Below, in pieces: positions 23,545 to 32,033 of a DNA stretch of 33,601 nucleotides. The stretch's first letter is position 1. Every line of letters starts with the position of its first letter. The notes beneath the pieces were generated by a model. The model was not told the DNA's origin and made no database searches. It saw nothing but the letters and a program-made list of their open reading frames with translations. The position numbers and the translations under genes were made by a program. The stretch comes from Thermogemmatispora sp042408965 (GTDB lineage Bacteria; Chloroflexota; Ktedonobacteria; Ktedonobacterales; Ktedonobacteraceae), in the NCBI GenBank assembly GCA_042408965.1, contig JBHOQN010000040.1, positions 1 through 33,601 of the forward strand. Reading direction: 5' to 3'.

Positions 23545-24180
23545 TTATTCTAATACCTTGAGGTGGTTCTTGAGCAAGGCCAGCAGATCCCCCTGTCCCC
23601 CTCCATCAAGCCATTGTTCCAGGGCGACGCGCAGAGCGGCGATATGGGTCGCCACCAGCAGGCGCAGTTGACTGGGGTTCTGAGGCTCATCCGCGCGCTC
23701 TTGCAGCAGATCACAGAAGGCTGTCTCGGCCTCTAAGAGCGCATAGAGGTAGAAAGCTGCTACAGAGGGGACCTGTCTGGCAATCTGATAGCGGAGCAGG
23801 AAGCCCCGTCGCTGCTGTTGATATAGGTCGGCAATGTAGAGGAGAGTACTCTGCAACGCCGCACGCGCTTCTTTGGCCTGGGTCAGCGGCAGCGCGCGCA
23901 GGTAGGCCAGTCCAGCTTGCATGACGGCACGCGTTGGCCCTAGTAGCACCTCTTCCTTAGAGGGAAAGTAGCGGAAGAAAGTGCGCGGCGAGATCATGAC
24001 CGCCTCGGCGATGTCCTGAATCGCAGTCTGTTCGTAGCCGCGCTGACGAAAGAGGGTAAGGGCAGCCTGCTCGATGGCTTCCTGCAGGAGGCGTTTCTTG
24101 CGCTCGCGCAGGCTAGGCTGTGCGGCCTGGCTCTGCTCTGAAAGGGCTGTGTCACTCATCGTTTCTTTTCGCTCACTCAT
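23545..24180 (-). CDS. TetR family transcriptional regulator
   Basis: The protein has 211 residues; a shorter start at residue 8 is possible and neither has a strong ribosome site. Residues about 24-72 are the TetR DNA-binding domain (RKKRLLQEAIEQAALTLF, QTAIQDIAEAVMISPRTFFRYFPSKEEVL). The rest is a helical ligand-binding domain without a recognisable ligand signature. It is divergent from an SDR oxidoreductase, and a 15-base palindrome (24188-24202) lies immediately before its start codon. The likely arrangement is autorepression and control of the SDR gene; the inducer is unknown. Confidence 0.92.
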   Translation of the reverse strand: MSERKETMSDTALSEQSQAAQPSLRERKKRLLQEAIEQAALTLFRQRGYEQTAIQDIAEAVMISPRTFFRYFPSKEEVLLGPTRAVMQAGLAYLRALPLTQAKEARAALQSTLLYIADLYQQQRRGFLLRYQIARQVPSVAAFYLYALLEAETAFCDLLQERADEPQNPSQLRLLVATHIAALRVALEQWLDGGGQGDLLALLKNHLKVLE

Positions 24181-24187
24181 TGACTTT

Positions 24188-24202
24188 TGTCAGTTAGTGA
24201 CA
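24188..24202. promoter_or_regulatory. TetR operator candidate
   Basis: TGTCA-gttag-TGACA is a perfect inverted repeat 8 bases before the tetR-family start codon, in the divergent region shared with the SDR gene. Confidence 0.55.
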
Positions 24203-24375
24203 TTATAATGCCAGCAAGCGGCGCTGACAACTGGCCCGCGCGTGCTCTGAAGGCGCTACTCCAGCAGTCAAGCGCCGCTTGGGTTGAGCGATGAGCAAGG
24301 ATGGCTCAAAGTTTCACAGTCTGCCACTTCCTCTGACGATGTGTTTTAGCTTAGCAGAGAAGGAGTAAGCAAGAG

Positions 24376-25143
24376 ATGAAGCGCTTTGAGCAACAGGTCG
24401 CCGTGGTGACAGGAGCCGCGTCAGGCATCGGTCGCGCACTGGTGCAGCGTCTTACCAGCGAGGGAGCTGCCGTTGTAGCTGTCGACATTGTTGAGGAGCC
24501 GCTACAGGCCCTAGTGATGGAGCTACAAGGCCAGGGTGCCAGCATTTGTGCTTGCCGTACTGACGTGGCCTCGGAGAGTGGAGTCGAGGCTATGCTGACA
24601 ACAGCTACTTCGACGTATGGGCGGCTGGATATCCTCTGTAATAATGCGGGCATTATGGATCTGATGACGCCCGCGGCTGAAGTCCCTCTAGAGTTGTGGG
24701 AGCGTGTGCTAGCGGTCAACCTCTATGGTCCTTTTTTAGCCTGTCGCCGGGCTATTCCTATTTTTCTAGAGCAGGGTGGGGGCGTGATCGTCAATACGGC
24801 CTCTGAGGCTGGTTTGCGCGGCGGAGCAGCCGGCACCCCGTATACGGTCTCAAAGCACGGCCTGATCGGTCTGACTCGTAGCATCGCTTTTCACTACGGT
24901 GAACGCGGTATTCGTTGCAACGCTGTTTGTCCTGGGGCTGTGGCGACAGCTATCGGTCTGGGGCAGGGTGTTCCGCACCAGTCCGGTTTAGAGCGGGTAG
25001 GAGCTTTTATTCGCGCTAGTGCGCCTTCACGGGTAGCCTCTCCTGATGAGATCGCTGCGGCCATTGCTTTTCTGGCCTCGAAAGAGGCGAGCTATATCAA
25101 TGGGGCCATTCTCCCTGTCGATGGAGGTTGGCTAGCGGCCTGA
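24376..25143 (+). CDS. SDR family NAD(P)-dependent oxidoreductase
   Basis: The protein has 255 residues, the classical SDR length. AAGGAG lies about 10 bases before the ATG. The dinucleotide motif is TGAASGIG (12-19) and an Asp ending strand 2 (AVVAVDIVE, D37) favours NAD over NADP. NNAG is at 89-92, the catalytic Ser is in NTASEAG (S143), with Tyr156 and Lys160 in YTVSKHG, and PGAVATAI follows. The C-terminus has the usual YINGAILPVDGGW. All catalytic residues are present. The substrate is unknown, possibly an alcohol or ketone linked to the effector sensed by the divergent TetR regulator. Confidence 0.94.
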   Translation: MKRFEQQVAVVTGAASGIGRALVQRLTSEGAAVVAVDIVEEPLQALVMELQGQGASICACRTDVASESGVEAMLTTATSTYGRLDILCNNAGIMDLMTPAAEVPLELWERVLAVNLYGPFLACRRAIPIFLEQGGGVIVNTASEAGLRGGAAGTPYTVSKHGLIGLTRSIAFHYGERGIRCNAVCPGAVATAIGLGQGVPHQSGLERVGAFIRASAPSRVASPDEIAAAIAFLASKEASYINGAILPVDGGWLAA

Positions 25144-25358
25144 GTTACCCCTCTCCGAGGAGCTCTCGGAGCACGTCAAGTGAGCGGGCAGGCTGCGGCT
25201 GCTCCTTTTCACGCCTCTCCTCTTTCTTCTCCTGAGCTAAGCCGGGCTCAAGGGTGTTGTAGGCGCTTGTAGCTTGCTCACGCTTTGAGATGTCACCCTC
25301 AAGCGGCCAGAGAAGTGCATCGCGGGCCTTCAACGGCGACCAATCGGCAAGTACGATA

Positions 25359-25367
25359 TGGTATGAT
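25359..25367 (+). promoter_or_regulatory. Extended -10 promoter of the thiC leader
   Basis: TGG-TATGAT (25359-25367) is an extended -10 element about 33 bases before the riboswitch; no clear -35 is needed for this class. Confidence 0.4.
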
Positions 25368-25399
25368 TCTCCTCAGAAGAAGACTGAGCGCTTCTGATT

Positions 25400-25498
25400 G
25401 GACCTGGGGGAGCTCGGGCAACCGGGCTGAGAGGGCCTCTGTGAGCGAGGCCGACCCCTCGAACCTGACCCGGGTAATACCGGCGGAGGGAAGGGTCC
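25400..25498 (+). promoter_or_regulatory. TPP riboswitch (THI element)
   Basis: The aptamer has the two conserved sensor segments: CTGAGA at 25427-25432, and GAACCTGACCCGGG followed by TAATACCGGCGGAGGGAA from 25461. GGACC (25400-25404) and GGTCC (25494-25498) close P1. It lies about 70 bases upstream of the thiC start, so thiamine pyrophosphate should shut down thiC expression. Confidence 0.95.
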
Positions 25499-25566
25499 GT
25501 CTGGCTGCCCAACCCGCTGCCGGTTCCCCTTCAGGTCAGTGATCAACAATGACCGGAGGTGGAACA

Positions 25567-26916
25567 GTGCCAACTCAGCTTGAGCAGGCTCGTCAGGGCC
25601 AGATTACTGAGGCGATGGCCTATGTGGCCCAAGCCGAAGGCCTCCCCGCCGAAGAGATCCGCGAGAAGGTCGCTGCTGGTCTGGCTGTTATTCCTGCCAA
25701 CCCCAATCATCGCACGCTCTCCCACTTCACTGCCATCGGTCAAGGTCTCCTTGTTAAGGTTAACGCCAACCTTGGTACTTCGTATGACTATGTCCATCTG
25801 GAAGAGGAGCGCCAAAAGCTCGCTCTGGCCCAGCAGGCCGGCGCCGATGCTGTGATGGATCTCTCGACCGGCGGCGACATCCCCGCTATTCGTCAAGCGT
25901 TGCTGGAGTCGTGCGCGGTACCCTTGGGCACGGTGCCCATCTACGAGGCCGAGTTTCGAGCCGTGCGCGAGAAGGGTTCTTTTCTCAAGATGAGCGCGGA
26001 TGAGCTGTTCGAGACAATCGAACAGCACGGGAAAGCCGGCGTCGATTTTATTACCGTGCACTGTGGGGTGACCCGCCAGAGTCTGGAACATTATCGGCAG
26101 GCGTCTCGTGTGACGGGAATTGTTTCACGCGGTGGGGGTCTGCTGGCTGCCTGGATGCTGGAGAACGGCGCTGAGAATCCGCTCTATGAGCACTTCGATT
26201 GGCTGCTGGAGATCGCTCGCCAGTATGATATGACTTTGAGCCTGGGGGATGGTCTGCGGCCTGGCTCGCTCGCGGATGATCTTGATGGTGCTCAGGTAGG
26301 TGAGTTGATCATTTTGGGTGAGCTGGTTGAGCGGGCCCGGCGCGCCGGTGTGCAGGTGATGGTCGAGGGGCCGGGCCATGTGCCTCTTAATGAGGTACAG
26401 AGCAATGTTCAGCTTCAAAAGAAGCTCTGTCGCGGCGCACCTTTCTATATCCTGGGCATGCTGCCTGTCGATACTGCGGCCGGTTTTGATCACATCGCCG
26501 GCGCCATCGGTGGGGCACTGGCCGGGATGTATGGCGCCGATATGCTCTGTTATTTAACGCCGGCGGAGCATCTGGGCCTGCCTAATCCGCGCCAGGTCTA
26601 TGAGGGCGTGGTGGCCTTCAAGATTGCGGCTCACGCCGCTGATGTGGCTCGTGGTCATCCTCAAGCGCTGGCACGCAACCGCCAGATGTCTGAGGCTCGT
26701 TATCGACTCGACTGGGATACTCAATTCCAATTGGCGCTGTATCCCGAGGAGGCGCGGCGCATTTTCGCCGAGCGCGCTTCTAAGACGCGAGCCTGCTCGA
26801 TGTGTGGGCCGTTCTGTCCCATGAACCTCGTTGAGCATGTGCTGCGTCGTCAGCAGCGGAATGGCAGCGCCAGCCCGTTGGCAGCAGCGGAGCAGGTAAG
26901 CCTCGGAGGCGTTTGA
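25567..26916 (+). CDS. thiC: Phosphomethylpyrimidine synthase ThiC
   Basis: The protein has 449 residues. The GTG at 25567 is preferred because GGAGG stands 7 bases before it; the ATG at 25549 has none. ThiC is a radical-SAM enzyme that rearranges aminoimidazole ribotide to HMP phosphate in thiamine synthesis. Diagnostic segments include LGTSYDYVHLEEER, VDFITVHCGVTRQSLEHY, SRGGGLLAAWML, LSLGDGLRPGS, VMVEGPGHVPLNE and GGALAGMYGADMLCYLTPAEHLGLP. The C-terminal cluster cysteines read CSMCGPFC (410, 413, 417). This is CX2CX3C, one residue shorter than the CX2CX4C of the Escherichia coli type, as in the short ThiC variants known from some archaea and anaerobes. It is controlled by the TPP riboswitch just upstream and stands alone. 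Confidence 0.96.
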   Translation: MPTQLEQARQGQITEAMAYVAQAEGLPAEEIREKVAAGLAVIPANPNHRTLSHFTAIGQGLLVKVNANLGTSYDYVHLEEERQKLALAQQAGADAVMDLSTGGDIPAIRQALLESCAVPLGTVPIYEAEFRAVREKGSFLKMSADELFETIEQHGKAGVDFITVHCGVTRQSLEHYRQASRVTGIVSRGGGLLAAWMLENGAENPLYEHFDWLLEIARQYDMTLSLGDGLRPGSLADDLDGAQVGELIILGELVERARRAGVQVMVEGPGHVPLNEVQSNVQLQKKLCRGAPFYILGMLPVDTAAGFDHIAGAIGGALAGMYGADMLCYLTPAEHLGLPNPRQVYEGVVAFKIAAHAADVARGHPQALARNRQMSEARYRLDWDTQFQLALYPEEARRIFAERASKTRACSMCGPFCPMNLVEHVLRRQQRNGSASPLAAAEQVSLGGV

Positions 26917-26984
26917 GGGTAGCTAATACCCTGCTCTGCTAGCGATGGCACCTTTTAGGGGTCTACGGTAAAGGCCCACTGGCA

Positions 26985-27037
26985 TGGCGCGAGGGGTCCA
27001 AAGCAGGAGCGCAGGAAAGTGGCTTTCCCTCGCGCCA
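26985..27037. terminator. Convergent terminator between thiC and the phosphoketolase gene
   Basis: An 11-bp perfect stem (TGGCGCGAGGG at 26985-26995 with CCCTCGCGCCA at 27027-27037) encloses a smaller GGAAAG/CTTTCC hairpin. It lies between two converging genes. Confidence 0.5.
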
Positions 27038-27049
27038 CTGCTGTTGGCA

Positions 27050-29425
27050 TTAATCGCGCCAGGTCCAGTCACGGACTTCGGGCATATCCTCCAGATGCTC
27101 ACGGATATAGTCATGGTGCTGGCGAAGCAGCTCTTCACACTCGCGCACGAGGGGCGCGGTCAGGTGGCGCAGACGCGGCACGTGTTCCATCGCCAGGAGA
27201 CAGAGGTGGTAGCGGCTGACCTCGTTGAGGACAACCATATCAAAGGGAGTGGTCGTCGTTCCCTGCTCGTTGTAGCCCCGGACATGGAAGCGGGCAGGAT
27301 TGGGGCGCCCGTGCACAAGCTGGTGAACGGCGCGCTGATAGCCGTGGAAGGCGAAGATGACGGGCCTCTCTTCAGTAAAGTGAGCGATAAAGGCCGCCTG
27401 GTCGATGCCGTGCGGGTGTAGCTCAGGAGGATAAAGAGTCATCAGGTCGACGATATTGACAACGCGCACCTTGAGCTGAGGAAGCTTCCGGCGCAGCCAC
27501 CAAGCGGCGGCCACGGTCTCCATTGTCATGACGTCGCCAGCACACGCAAGCACAACGTCCGGCTCACTATCGTCTTCGTTACCAGCCCAGGACCAGATCG
27601 AGAGGCCCTGTCGGCAGTGGTCAATGGCCTCGGCCATGCTGAGATATTGCAGGTGCGGCTGCTTGTCGACAACGATCAAGTTAATGTAGTTGCGACTGCG
27701 CAGGCAGTGATCAGCCACCGAGAGGAGACAGTTGGCGTCGGGTGGCAGGTAGATGCGCGCAATGCTACCGCGGCGCGAGAGCATGGTATCGATGAGGCCT
27801 GGGCCTTGATGGGAGAAGCCGTTATGATCGTTGCGCCAGCAGGTTGAGGTCAAGAGCAGGTTGAGCGAGGCCACTGGGGCCCGCCAGGAGAGGGCACGCG
27901 CGCCTTCAAGCCATTTGGAATATTGGATGATCATGGAGTCGGCGATCATGGCAAAGGCTTCGTAAGTGGCAAACAGGCCATGCCTGCCGGTCAAAAGGTA
28001 GCCTTCTAGCCAGCCTTCACAGAGATGCTCGCTGAGTACCTCCATGACACGCCCTTCTGGCGAGAGATGGTCATCGATGGGCATGATGCGCTCCAAAAAG
28101 GTGCGGTTCTGAGCGGCAAAGATGTCGCCGAGACGATTGGAGTTGGTTTCGTCAGGACAGAAGTAGCGAAAGTTGCACTGCTTTGCATTTTCTTTGAAGA
28201 TGTCGCGCAGAAAGGCGCCTAGAGGACGGGTATTGCTGTAGTAGCTGGTGGCCGGTCTGGTGACTTCGACAGCGTAGGAGCGGAAATCTGGCAGACGGAG
28301 ATCAACAAGCAGTTTGCCACCATTGGCGTGAGGATTGGCTCCCATGCGGCGTTCACCCTGGGGAGCCAGGGCTGCTAGTTCGGCCCGTAGGCGCCCTTGT
28401 TCGTCAAACAGCTCCTCGGGGTGGTAGCTGCGCATCCAGTTCTCTAGCAGCTTGAGATGGGCTTGATTAGTCCTCACCTCTTCCAGGGGAACCTGATGGG
28501 CGCGAAAGGTGCCTTCGATGGGGAGGCCATCAACTTCTTTGGGGCCTGTCCAGCCTTTGGGGGTCCTGAGAACGATCAGTGGCCAGCGTGGTATACCGCT
28601 GAAGCTCTGGGTACGTGCCTGCTGCTGGTAGGCGCGGATTTCGTGATAGCAGCGGTCAAGGGTTTCGGCAAAGGTGCGATGGACGGCTAGCGGCTCATGA
28701 CCTTCCACAAAGTAGACGTGGTAGCCATGACCGCTAAAGAGCTGTTCGATCTGCTCGTTGCTGGTGCGGCCTAAGACGGTCGGCCCGGAGATTTTATATT
28801 CATTGAGGTGGAGAATAGGCAGGACAGCCCCATCACGAACGGGATTGAGGAATTTGATGCTTTTCCAGGAACCTTCCAGGGGACCAGTCTCAGCCTCGCC
28901 GTCGCCGACGACGGCTGCAACAATCAGGTCGGGATTGTCAAAGGCCGCTCCAAAGGCATGGGCCAGGACGTAGCCCAGCTCTCCCCCTTCGTGAATAGAG
29001 CCAGGGATCGGCACGCCGACATGGCTGGGCACTCCTCCCGGGGTGGAGAACTGACGAAAGAGCTGGCGCAGGCCTTGCTCGTCTCGGCTGACTTCGGGAT
29101 AGATCTCCGAGTAGGTTCCTTCAAGGTAGACGTTCGCGATCACTGCCGGGCCACCATGCCCTGGCCCTGCCAGAAAGATCATATCAACGTCGTAGTCTTT
29201 GATAAGGCGATTGAGATGGACGTAGATGAGATTGAGCCCTGGTGAGGTGCCCCAGTGCCCCAGCAACCGCGGTTTGATGTGCTCGGGCCGTAGCGGTTCC
29301 TTGAGCAGGGGATTTTCCTGAAGGTAGATCTGTCCAACGGTCAGATAATTGGCGGCACACCAGTACTTATGCATCAGTTCTAGCTGCTGTTGGCTGAGTG
29401 TACGCGCACCGGCAGCAGTCGACAT
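27050..29425 (-). CDS. xfp: Phosphoketolase (Xfp)
   Basis: The 791-residue TPP-dependent enzyme is full length for the family. It splits xylulose 5-phosphate and/or fructose 6-phosphate with phosphate to acetyl phosphate and an aldose phosphate. GAGGAGGG lies just before the ATG. Conserved parts are GHWGTSPGLNLIYVHLNRLI, AGPGHGGPAVIANVYLEGTYSE, SHVGVPIPGSIHEGGELGY and VVGDGEAETGPLEGSW. The C-terminal domain includes RPVIFAFHGYQRAVHQLVHG and FHVRGYNEQGTTTTPFDM. It is a cytoplasmic carbon-flux enzyme and stands alone on the minus strand. No acetate kinase or phosphotransacetylase gene lies beside it in this window. Confidence 0.97.
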   Translation of the reverse strand: MSTAAGARTLSQQQLELMHKYWCAANYLTVGQIYLQENPLLKEPLRPEHIKPRLLGHWGTSPGLNLIYVHLNRLIKDYDVDMIFLAGPGHGGPAVIANVYLEGTYSEIYPEVSRDEQGLRQLFRQFSTPGGVPSHVGVPIPGSIHEGGELGYVLAHAFGAAFDNPDLIVAAVVGDGEAETGPLEGSWKSIKFLNPVRDGAVLPILHLNEYKISGPTVLGRTSNEQIEQLFSGHGYHVYFVEGHEPLAVHRTFAETLDRCYHEIRAYQQQARTQSFSGIPRWPLIVLRTPKGWTGPKEVDGLPIEGTFRAHQVPLEEVRTNQAHLKLLENWMRSYHPEELFDEQGRLRAELAALAPQGERRMGANPHANGGKLLVDLRLPDFRSYAVEVTRPATSYYSNTRPLGAFLRDIFKENAKQCNFRYFCPDETNSNRLGDIFAAQNRTFLERIMPIDDHLSPEGRVMEVLSEHLCEGWLEGYLLTGRHGLFATYEAFAMIADSMIIQYSKWLEGARALSWRAPVASLNLLLTSTCWRNDHNGFSHQGPGLIDTMLSRRGSIARIYLPPDANCLLSVADHCLRSRNYINLIVVDKQPHLQYLSMAEAIDHCRQGLSIWSWAGNEDDSEPDVVLACAGDVMTMETVAAAWWLRRKLPQLKVRVVNIVDLMTLYPPELHPHGIDQAAFIAHFTEERPVIFAFHGYQRAVHQLVHGRPNPARFHVRGYNEQGTTTTPFDMVVLNEVSRYHLCLLAMEHVPRLRHLTAPLVRECEELLRQHHDYIREHLEDMPEVRDWTWRD

Positions 29426-30082
29426 ATTTCCCTCCTCTGTTGGGTGCTTCAGTAAGCGAAGGCACCTGCAGAATTTTCTCTTTCTATCATTAACTAGCCT
29501 ATCTTTTTGCTGCTGCTTCCTCGCTGGCGATGACAGCTAGCGGCGATCAGCGGTCATTAAGAGCACGGTTCGATAGTAGCGCTCTCTCTCCCGAGCATAG
29601 CCACTAGAACTCACACCACGATCACAGTCCACCTGGTCGGTGCTCACAGGAGCCGCACGATTTTGAGTGCAGAGCTAAAAGAGCCATCACCCGCCTGTCC
29701 TGTGACAGGTACGACTGGGAGAGGCAAAAGGTGTCTCTGCTTTCTGTCAGGCTGACAGGCGATGCTCCGGCACCGGATGGAAAGGGCCAGACGGCGAAGG
29801 AGAAAGAGGGGGTTGCCAGTGCGACGGGCAGCAGATAGACCTGTCGATCAAGCTCCGAGGTGAGCGTGGCCAGGCTGAAGAGGAGTAGCCGGCAGAGCCT
29901 GACAAACGCCGCGAGCTTTGAGAGCAATCAGCAGGCTCCAGATCAGGACCGCAAGCAAGGCTAGCTCCAGAAGCAGCCTGCGTGTCAGGTGCTGCCGGCT
30001 CGGCTTATGGTCCCGTTCCCGTTCTCCAAGGAGACATAGGACCAGCGGAGCGGTGCAGTGCGGAGGCGCAACAATGGCGAGA
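29426..30082. other. Intergenic region with a possible decayed membrane-protein gene
   Basis: The right part, read on the minus strand (about 30080-29886), encodes a hydrophobic segment TRRLLLELALLAVLIWSLLI in a frame that lacks an ATG or GTG start and stops near 29886. A second minus-strand frame (29927-29622) continues with further hydrophobic stretches (LCRLLLFSLATL, YLLPVALATPSFSFAVWPF). The two frames together look like a frameshifted membrane protein, but I recognise no family. Otherwise the region holds the 5' end of the phosphoketolase gene and nothing clear. Confidence 0.3.
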
Positions 30083-31036
30083 TCAGGTTAGATGCAGTGT
30101 GGTGCCAACACTGGTCTGGATGTAGGCCGCAGGCAAAGCACGCGCCAGTTCATGGGTGGCGCGCCAGCCGGTACAATGTCCGGGGACGATGATGCTGGGG
30201 CCAATGGCTTGCAGCTCGGCGATGGTGCGCGGAATGATCGGCTCGAAGATGGCCCCACTCAGGTGGAGGCCGCCAACAAAGGCGTAGATGGCCTTGATGC
30301 CGGTGAGCCGACGGGCATGTTGCAGGATGTTAATGACGCCCGCATGACTGCAGCTAGAGAGCACTACCAGGCCGCGATTCTTAAGGTGGCAGACGACGGC
30401 CTGATCATCCCAGACCCAGATGTCAGGCTCCCAGCCGTGGTCTGTGCGCGCTTGTTGCAGAGGAAAACCTTTTTCAAAATCGGTGACGCGTTCAACCTGG
30501 CCAGTAACCAGCACGGTTCCGTCGAGGAGCAGTGAGGGGCCGCGTTCTTCGATGATTGTGACGCCTTCGCGATCGAGGTCGGCGTGACTTGGCGGGGGCA
30601 TGTGAATTTCGGTCCCGGTAGGGAAGACGATGCGCCGATAACGCCAGGCATCAGGATGGAGTAGGAGAGGCAGGCCACGTTTGCCGAGGCGGCGAACGAT
30701 GCCTTCCAGCCCGCCGTGATGGTCGGCATGACCGTGCGAAAGAACAATGGCCCGCAGTTCGCTGGGGCGGACTTCCAGGACATCCATATTGTGGAGCAGC
30801 GTGTTGCGCCCAAGCCCGGCATCGTAGAGCAGAGAGGCCCGCCACCCATTGCGTACGACTGTGAGCAGCAGGGCATAGCCGTGCTCGGCAATGAGCTGCT
30901 CGCGCTCGGTCCAGTTGATGGCTAGCGGAGCGCGTTGAACCATCTCATTGCTGGGCAGCAGGACATCGACACTGTTATCGACCAGGATGGTGATATCGAG
31001 ACTGTCAACGGGAGCCAAGGTGACTTGTTCGCCCAT
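30083..31036 (-). CDS. MBL-fold metallo-hydrolase
   Basis: The protein has 317 residues; AAAGGAG lies 9 bases before the ATG. The metal-binding motif SHGHADHHGG is at 100-109, with further ligands in SSCSHAGVINIL and PGHCTGW. The overall layout resembles the MBL subfamily of archaeal dihydropterin/beta-ribofuranosylaminobenzene 5'-phosphate synthase-related proteins: an N-terminal ITILVDNSVD strand, LLTVVRNGWRASLLYDAGLG, and a C-terminal FVGGLHLSGA. In bacteria these are mostly uncharacterised hydrolases, so no substrate can be given. It reads away from the zinc-ribbon/S21 unit. Confidence 0.88.
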   Translation of the reverse strand: MGEQVTLAPVDSLDITILVDNSVDVLLPSNEMVQRAPLAINWTEREQLIAEHGYALLLTVVRNGWRASLLYDAGLGRNTLLHNMDVLEVRPSELRAIVLSHGHADHHGGLEGIVRRLGKRGLPLLLHPDAWRYRRIVFPTGTEIHMPPPSHADLDREGVTIIEERGPSLLLDGTVLVTGQVERVTDFEKGFPLQQARTDHGWEPDIWVWDDQAVVCHLKNRGLVVLSSCSHAGVINILQHARRLTGIKAIYAFVGGLHLSGAIFEPIIPRTIAELQAIGPSIIVPGHCTGWRATHELARALPAAYIQTSVGTTLHLT

Positions 31037-31390
31037 GATGCCGCACTCCTTTCCATACGTGCAAGAGTGGCGCTTTGGCTTACCTACTGATTGTCTTTAC
31101 TCCACTCGTCTGTTTGATGGTTTGCTCACCTCACGCGCAGAAATCTGCAGGAATGGCTGTTTTCGTCAGATCAGCTTCCCACTACCCACTAGCAGGCTCT
31201 GTAGACTGGAGAAGAGATATTGTCAGGATACCGCAGGCAGACAGCTGGCTGCAAGCGAGAGATGCGAAGAGATACGGCCATCGAAGGTGAAGGCCTCCCC
31301 CTGGCTTTGAGTGCCTGTCTTCGTTGGCTGAGGTAACGGGCGAGAACTGGCACGGTGAGATAGATGGGCTGGGGGCTTGCTCGGGTAGAC

Positions 31391-31419
31391 TTGACGGGGG
31401 ACGGCAGGTGTGGTATGCT
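31391..31419 (+). promoter_or_regulatory. Strong promoter upstream of the zinc-ribbon/rpsU unit
   Basis: TTGACG (31391-31396), a 17-base spacer and TATGCT (31414-31419) predict a start near 31426. Confidence 0.75.
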
Positions 31420-31425
31420 GCATAT

Positions 31426-31488
31426 GGCACATGGAAGCGAAACTGTCGAAGCCGCTGCCCATGTTTGTGGGCGGCGGCTTTTTTTGGC
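31426..31488 (+). ncRNA. Short terminated leader or small RNA (attenuator candidate)
   Basis: The promoter just upstream would yield a transcript of about 62 nucleotides that ends at a strong terminator. CACATGG near its 5' end can pair with CCCATG in the left terminator arm, so an alternative fold is possible. It is either a small RNA or an attenuated leader for the genes at 31684 and 32034. No known riboswitch or protein-binding leader is recognised. Confidence 0.4.
31452..31487 (+). terminator. Rho-independent terminator within the leader
   Basis: An 11-bp stem GCCGCTGCCCA/TGGGCGGCGGC with a short loop is followed by seven T residues. It lies between the promoter and the zinc-ribbon gene. 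Confidence 0.88.
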
Positions 31489-31683
31489 GAGCGGTTCGCT
31501 GTCAGCGGTTCCGCGCCGACGCTGCCTCCCAGTTCCAGGCTCAGGTCGCACGTTCCCGCGCCTATGGCCTCTTTGCCGTCTGGCGCTGCGCAGATCAGCG
31601 CAGTCTGTGCCAGGCGAGCCCCATTGCATTGCAGGGCACTTCTCCACCGCAGGCGGGGAAATGCCCGTAAGGAGACTTTCTAG

Positions 31684-32022
31684 ATGATTAATCCTGGACA
31701 GGACCAGATCCTGATCTGTCGCGATTGCGGTCAGGAATTCACTTTTACTGTTGGAGAGCAAGAGTTTTTTGCCAGCCGCGGCTTGACCAATACGCCCAGT
31801 CGCTGCCCTAGCTGCCGGGCGGCGCGCAAGGCGAGCGGTGGGCGTCGTGGGCGCGGTTACGGGCGCGAGGAGCGCCAGATGTACACGGTGACCTGCGCCA
31901 GTTGCGGCAACGAGGCCCGTGTCCCTTTCCTGCCTCGTGATGATCGCCCCGTCTATTGCAGCGATTGCTATCGTCCCCAGGAATCGTACGGGCGCGGCCA
32001 GGGCCGCCGCGCGCGTTGGTAA
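31684..32022 (+). CDS. Double zinc-ribbon protein, probable nucleic-acid binding
   Basis: The protein has 112 residues; AAGGAG lies 11 bases before the ATG. It holds two treble-clef/ribbon units: C12-C15 with C41-C44 (ICRDCGQEF, CPSCRAARKA), and C71-C74 with C92-C95 (CASCGNEARVPF, YCSDCYRPQ). These are joined and tailed by Gly/Arg-rich segments (GGRRGRGYGREER, GRGQGRRARW) of the type found in RNA-binding proteins. The second unit matches the CxxC-x17-CxxC domain common in Chloroflexota and candidate-phylum bacteria. It is followed 11 bases later by the S21 gene, suggesting a ribosome- or RNA-linked role. The exact function is unknown. Confidence 0.9.
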   Translation: MINPGQDQILICRDCGQEFTFTVGEQEFFASRGLTNTPSRCPSCRAARKASGGRRGRGYGREERQMYTVTCASCGNEARVPFLPRDDRPVYCSDCYRPQESYGRGQGRRARW

Positions 32023-32033
32023 GGCGGGCTGTC

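Larger units (their letters stand above)
31037..31683. other. Long divergent intergenic region before the zinc-ribbon gene
   Basis: The region contains a strong plus promoter (31391-31419) and a terminator (31452-31487), then about 195 bases to the zinc-ribbon start. A plus frame (31410-31670) is open through the terminator but has no ribosome site or family features. I see no gene in 31037-31390. Confidence 0.5.

Noticed and set aside
25145..25333. 62-codon minus frame between the SDR gene and the TPP riboswitch
   Set aside because: It begins with TTG, lacks a ribosome site, and shows no family features.
31410..31670. 86-codon plus frame in the leader of the zinc-ribbon gene
   Set aside because: It begins within the predicted -10 region and runs through the terminator; composition is not coding-like.
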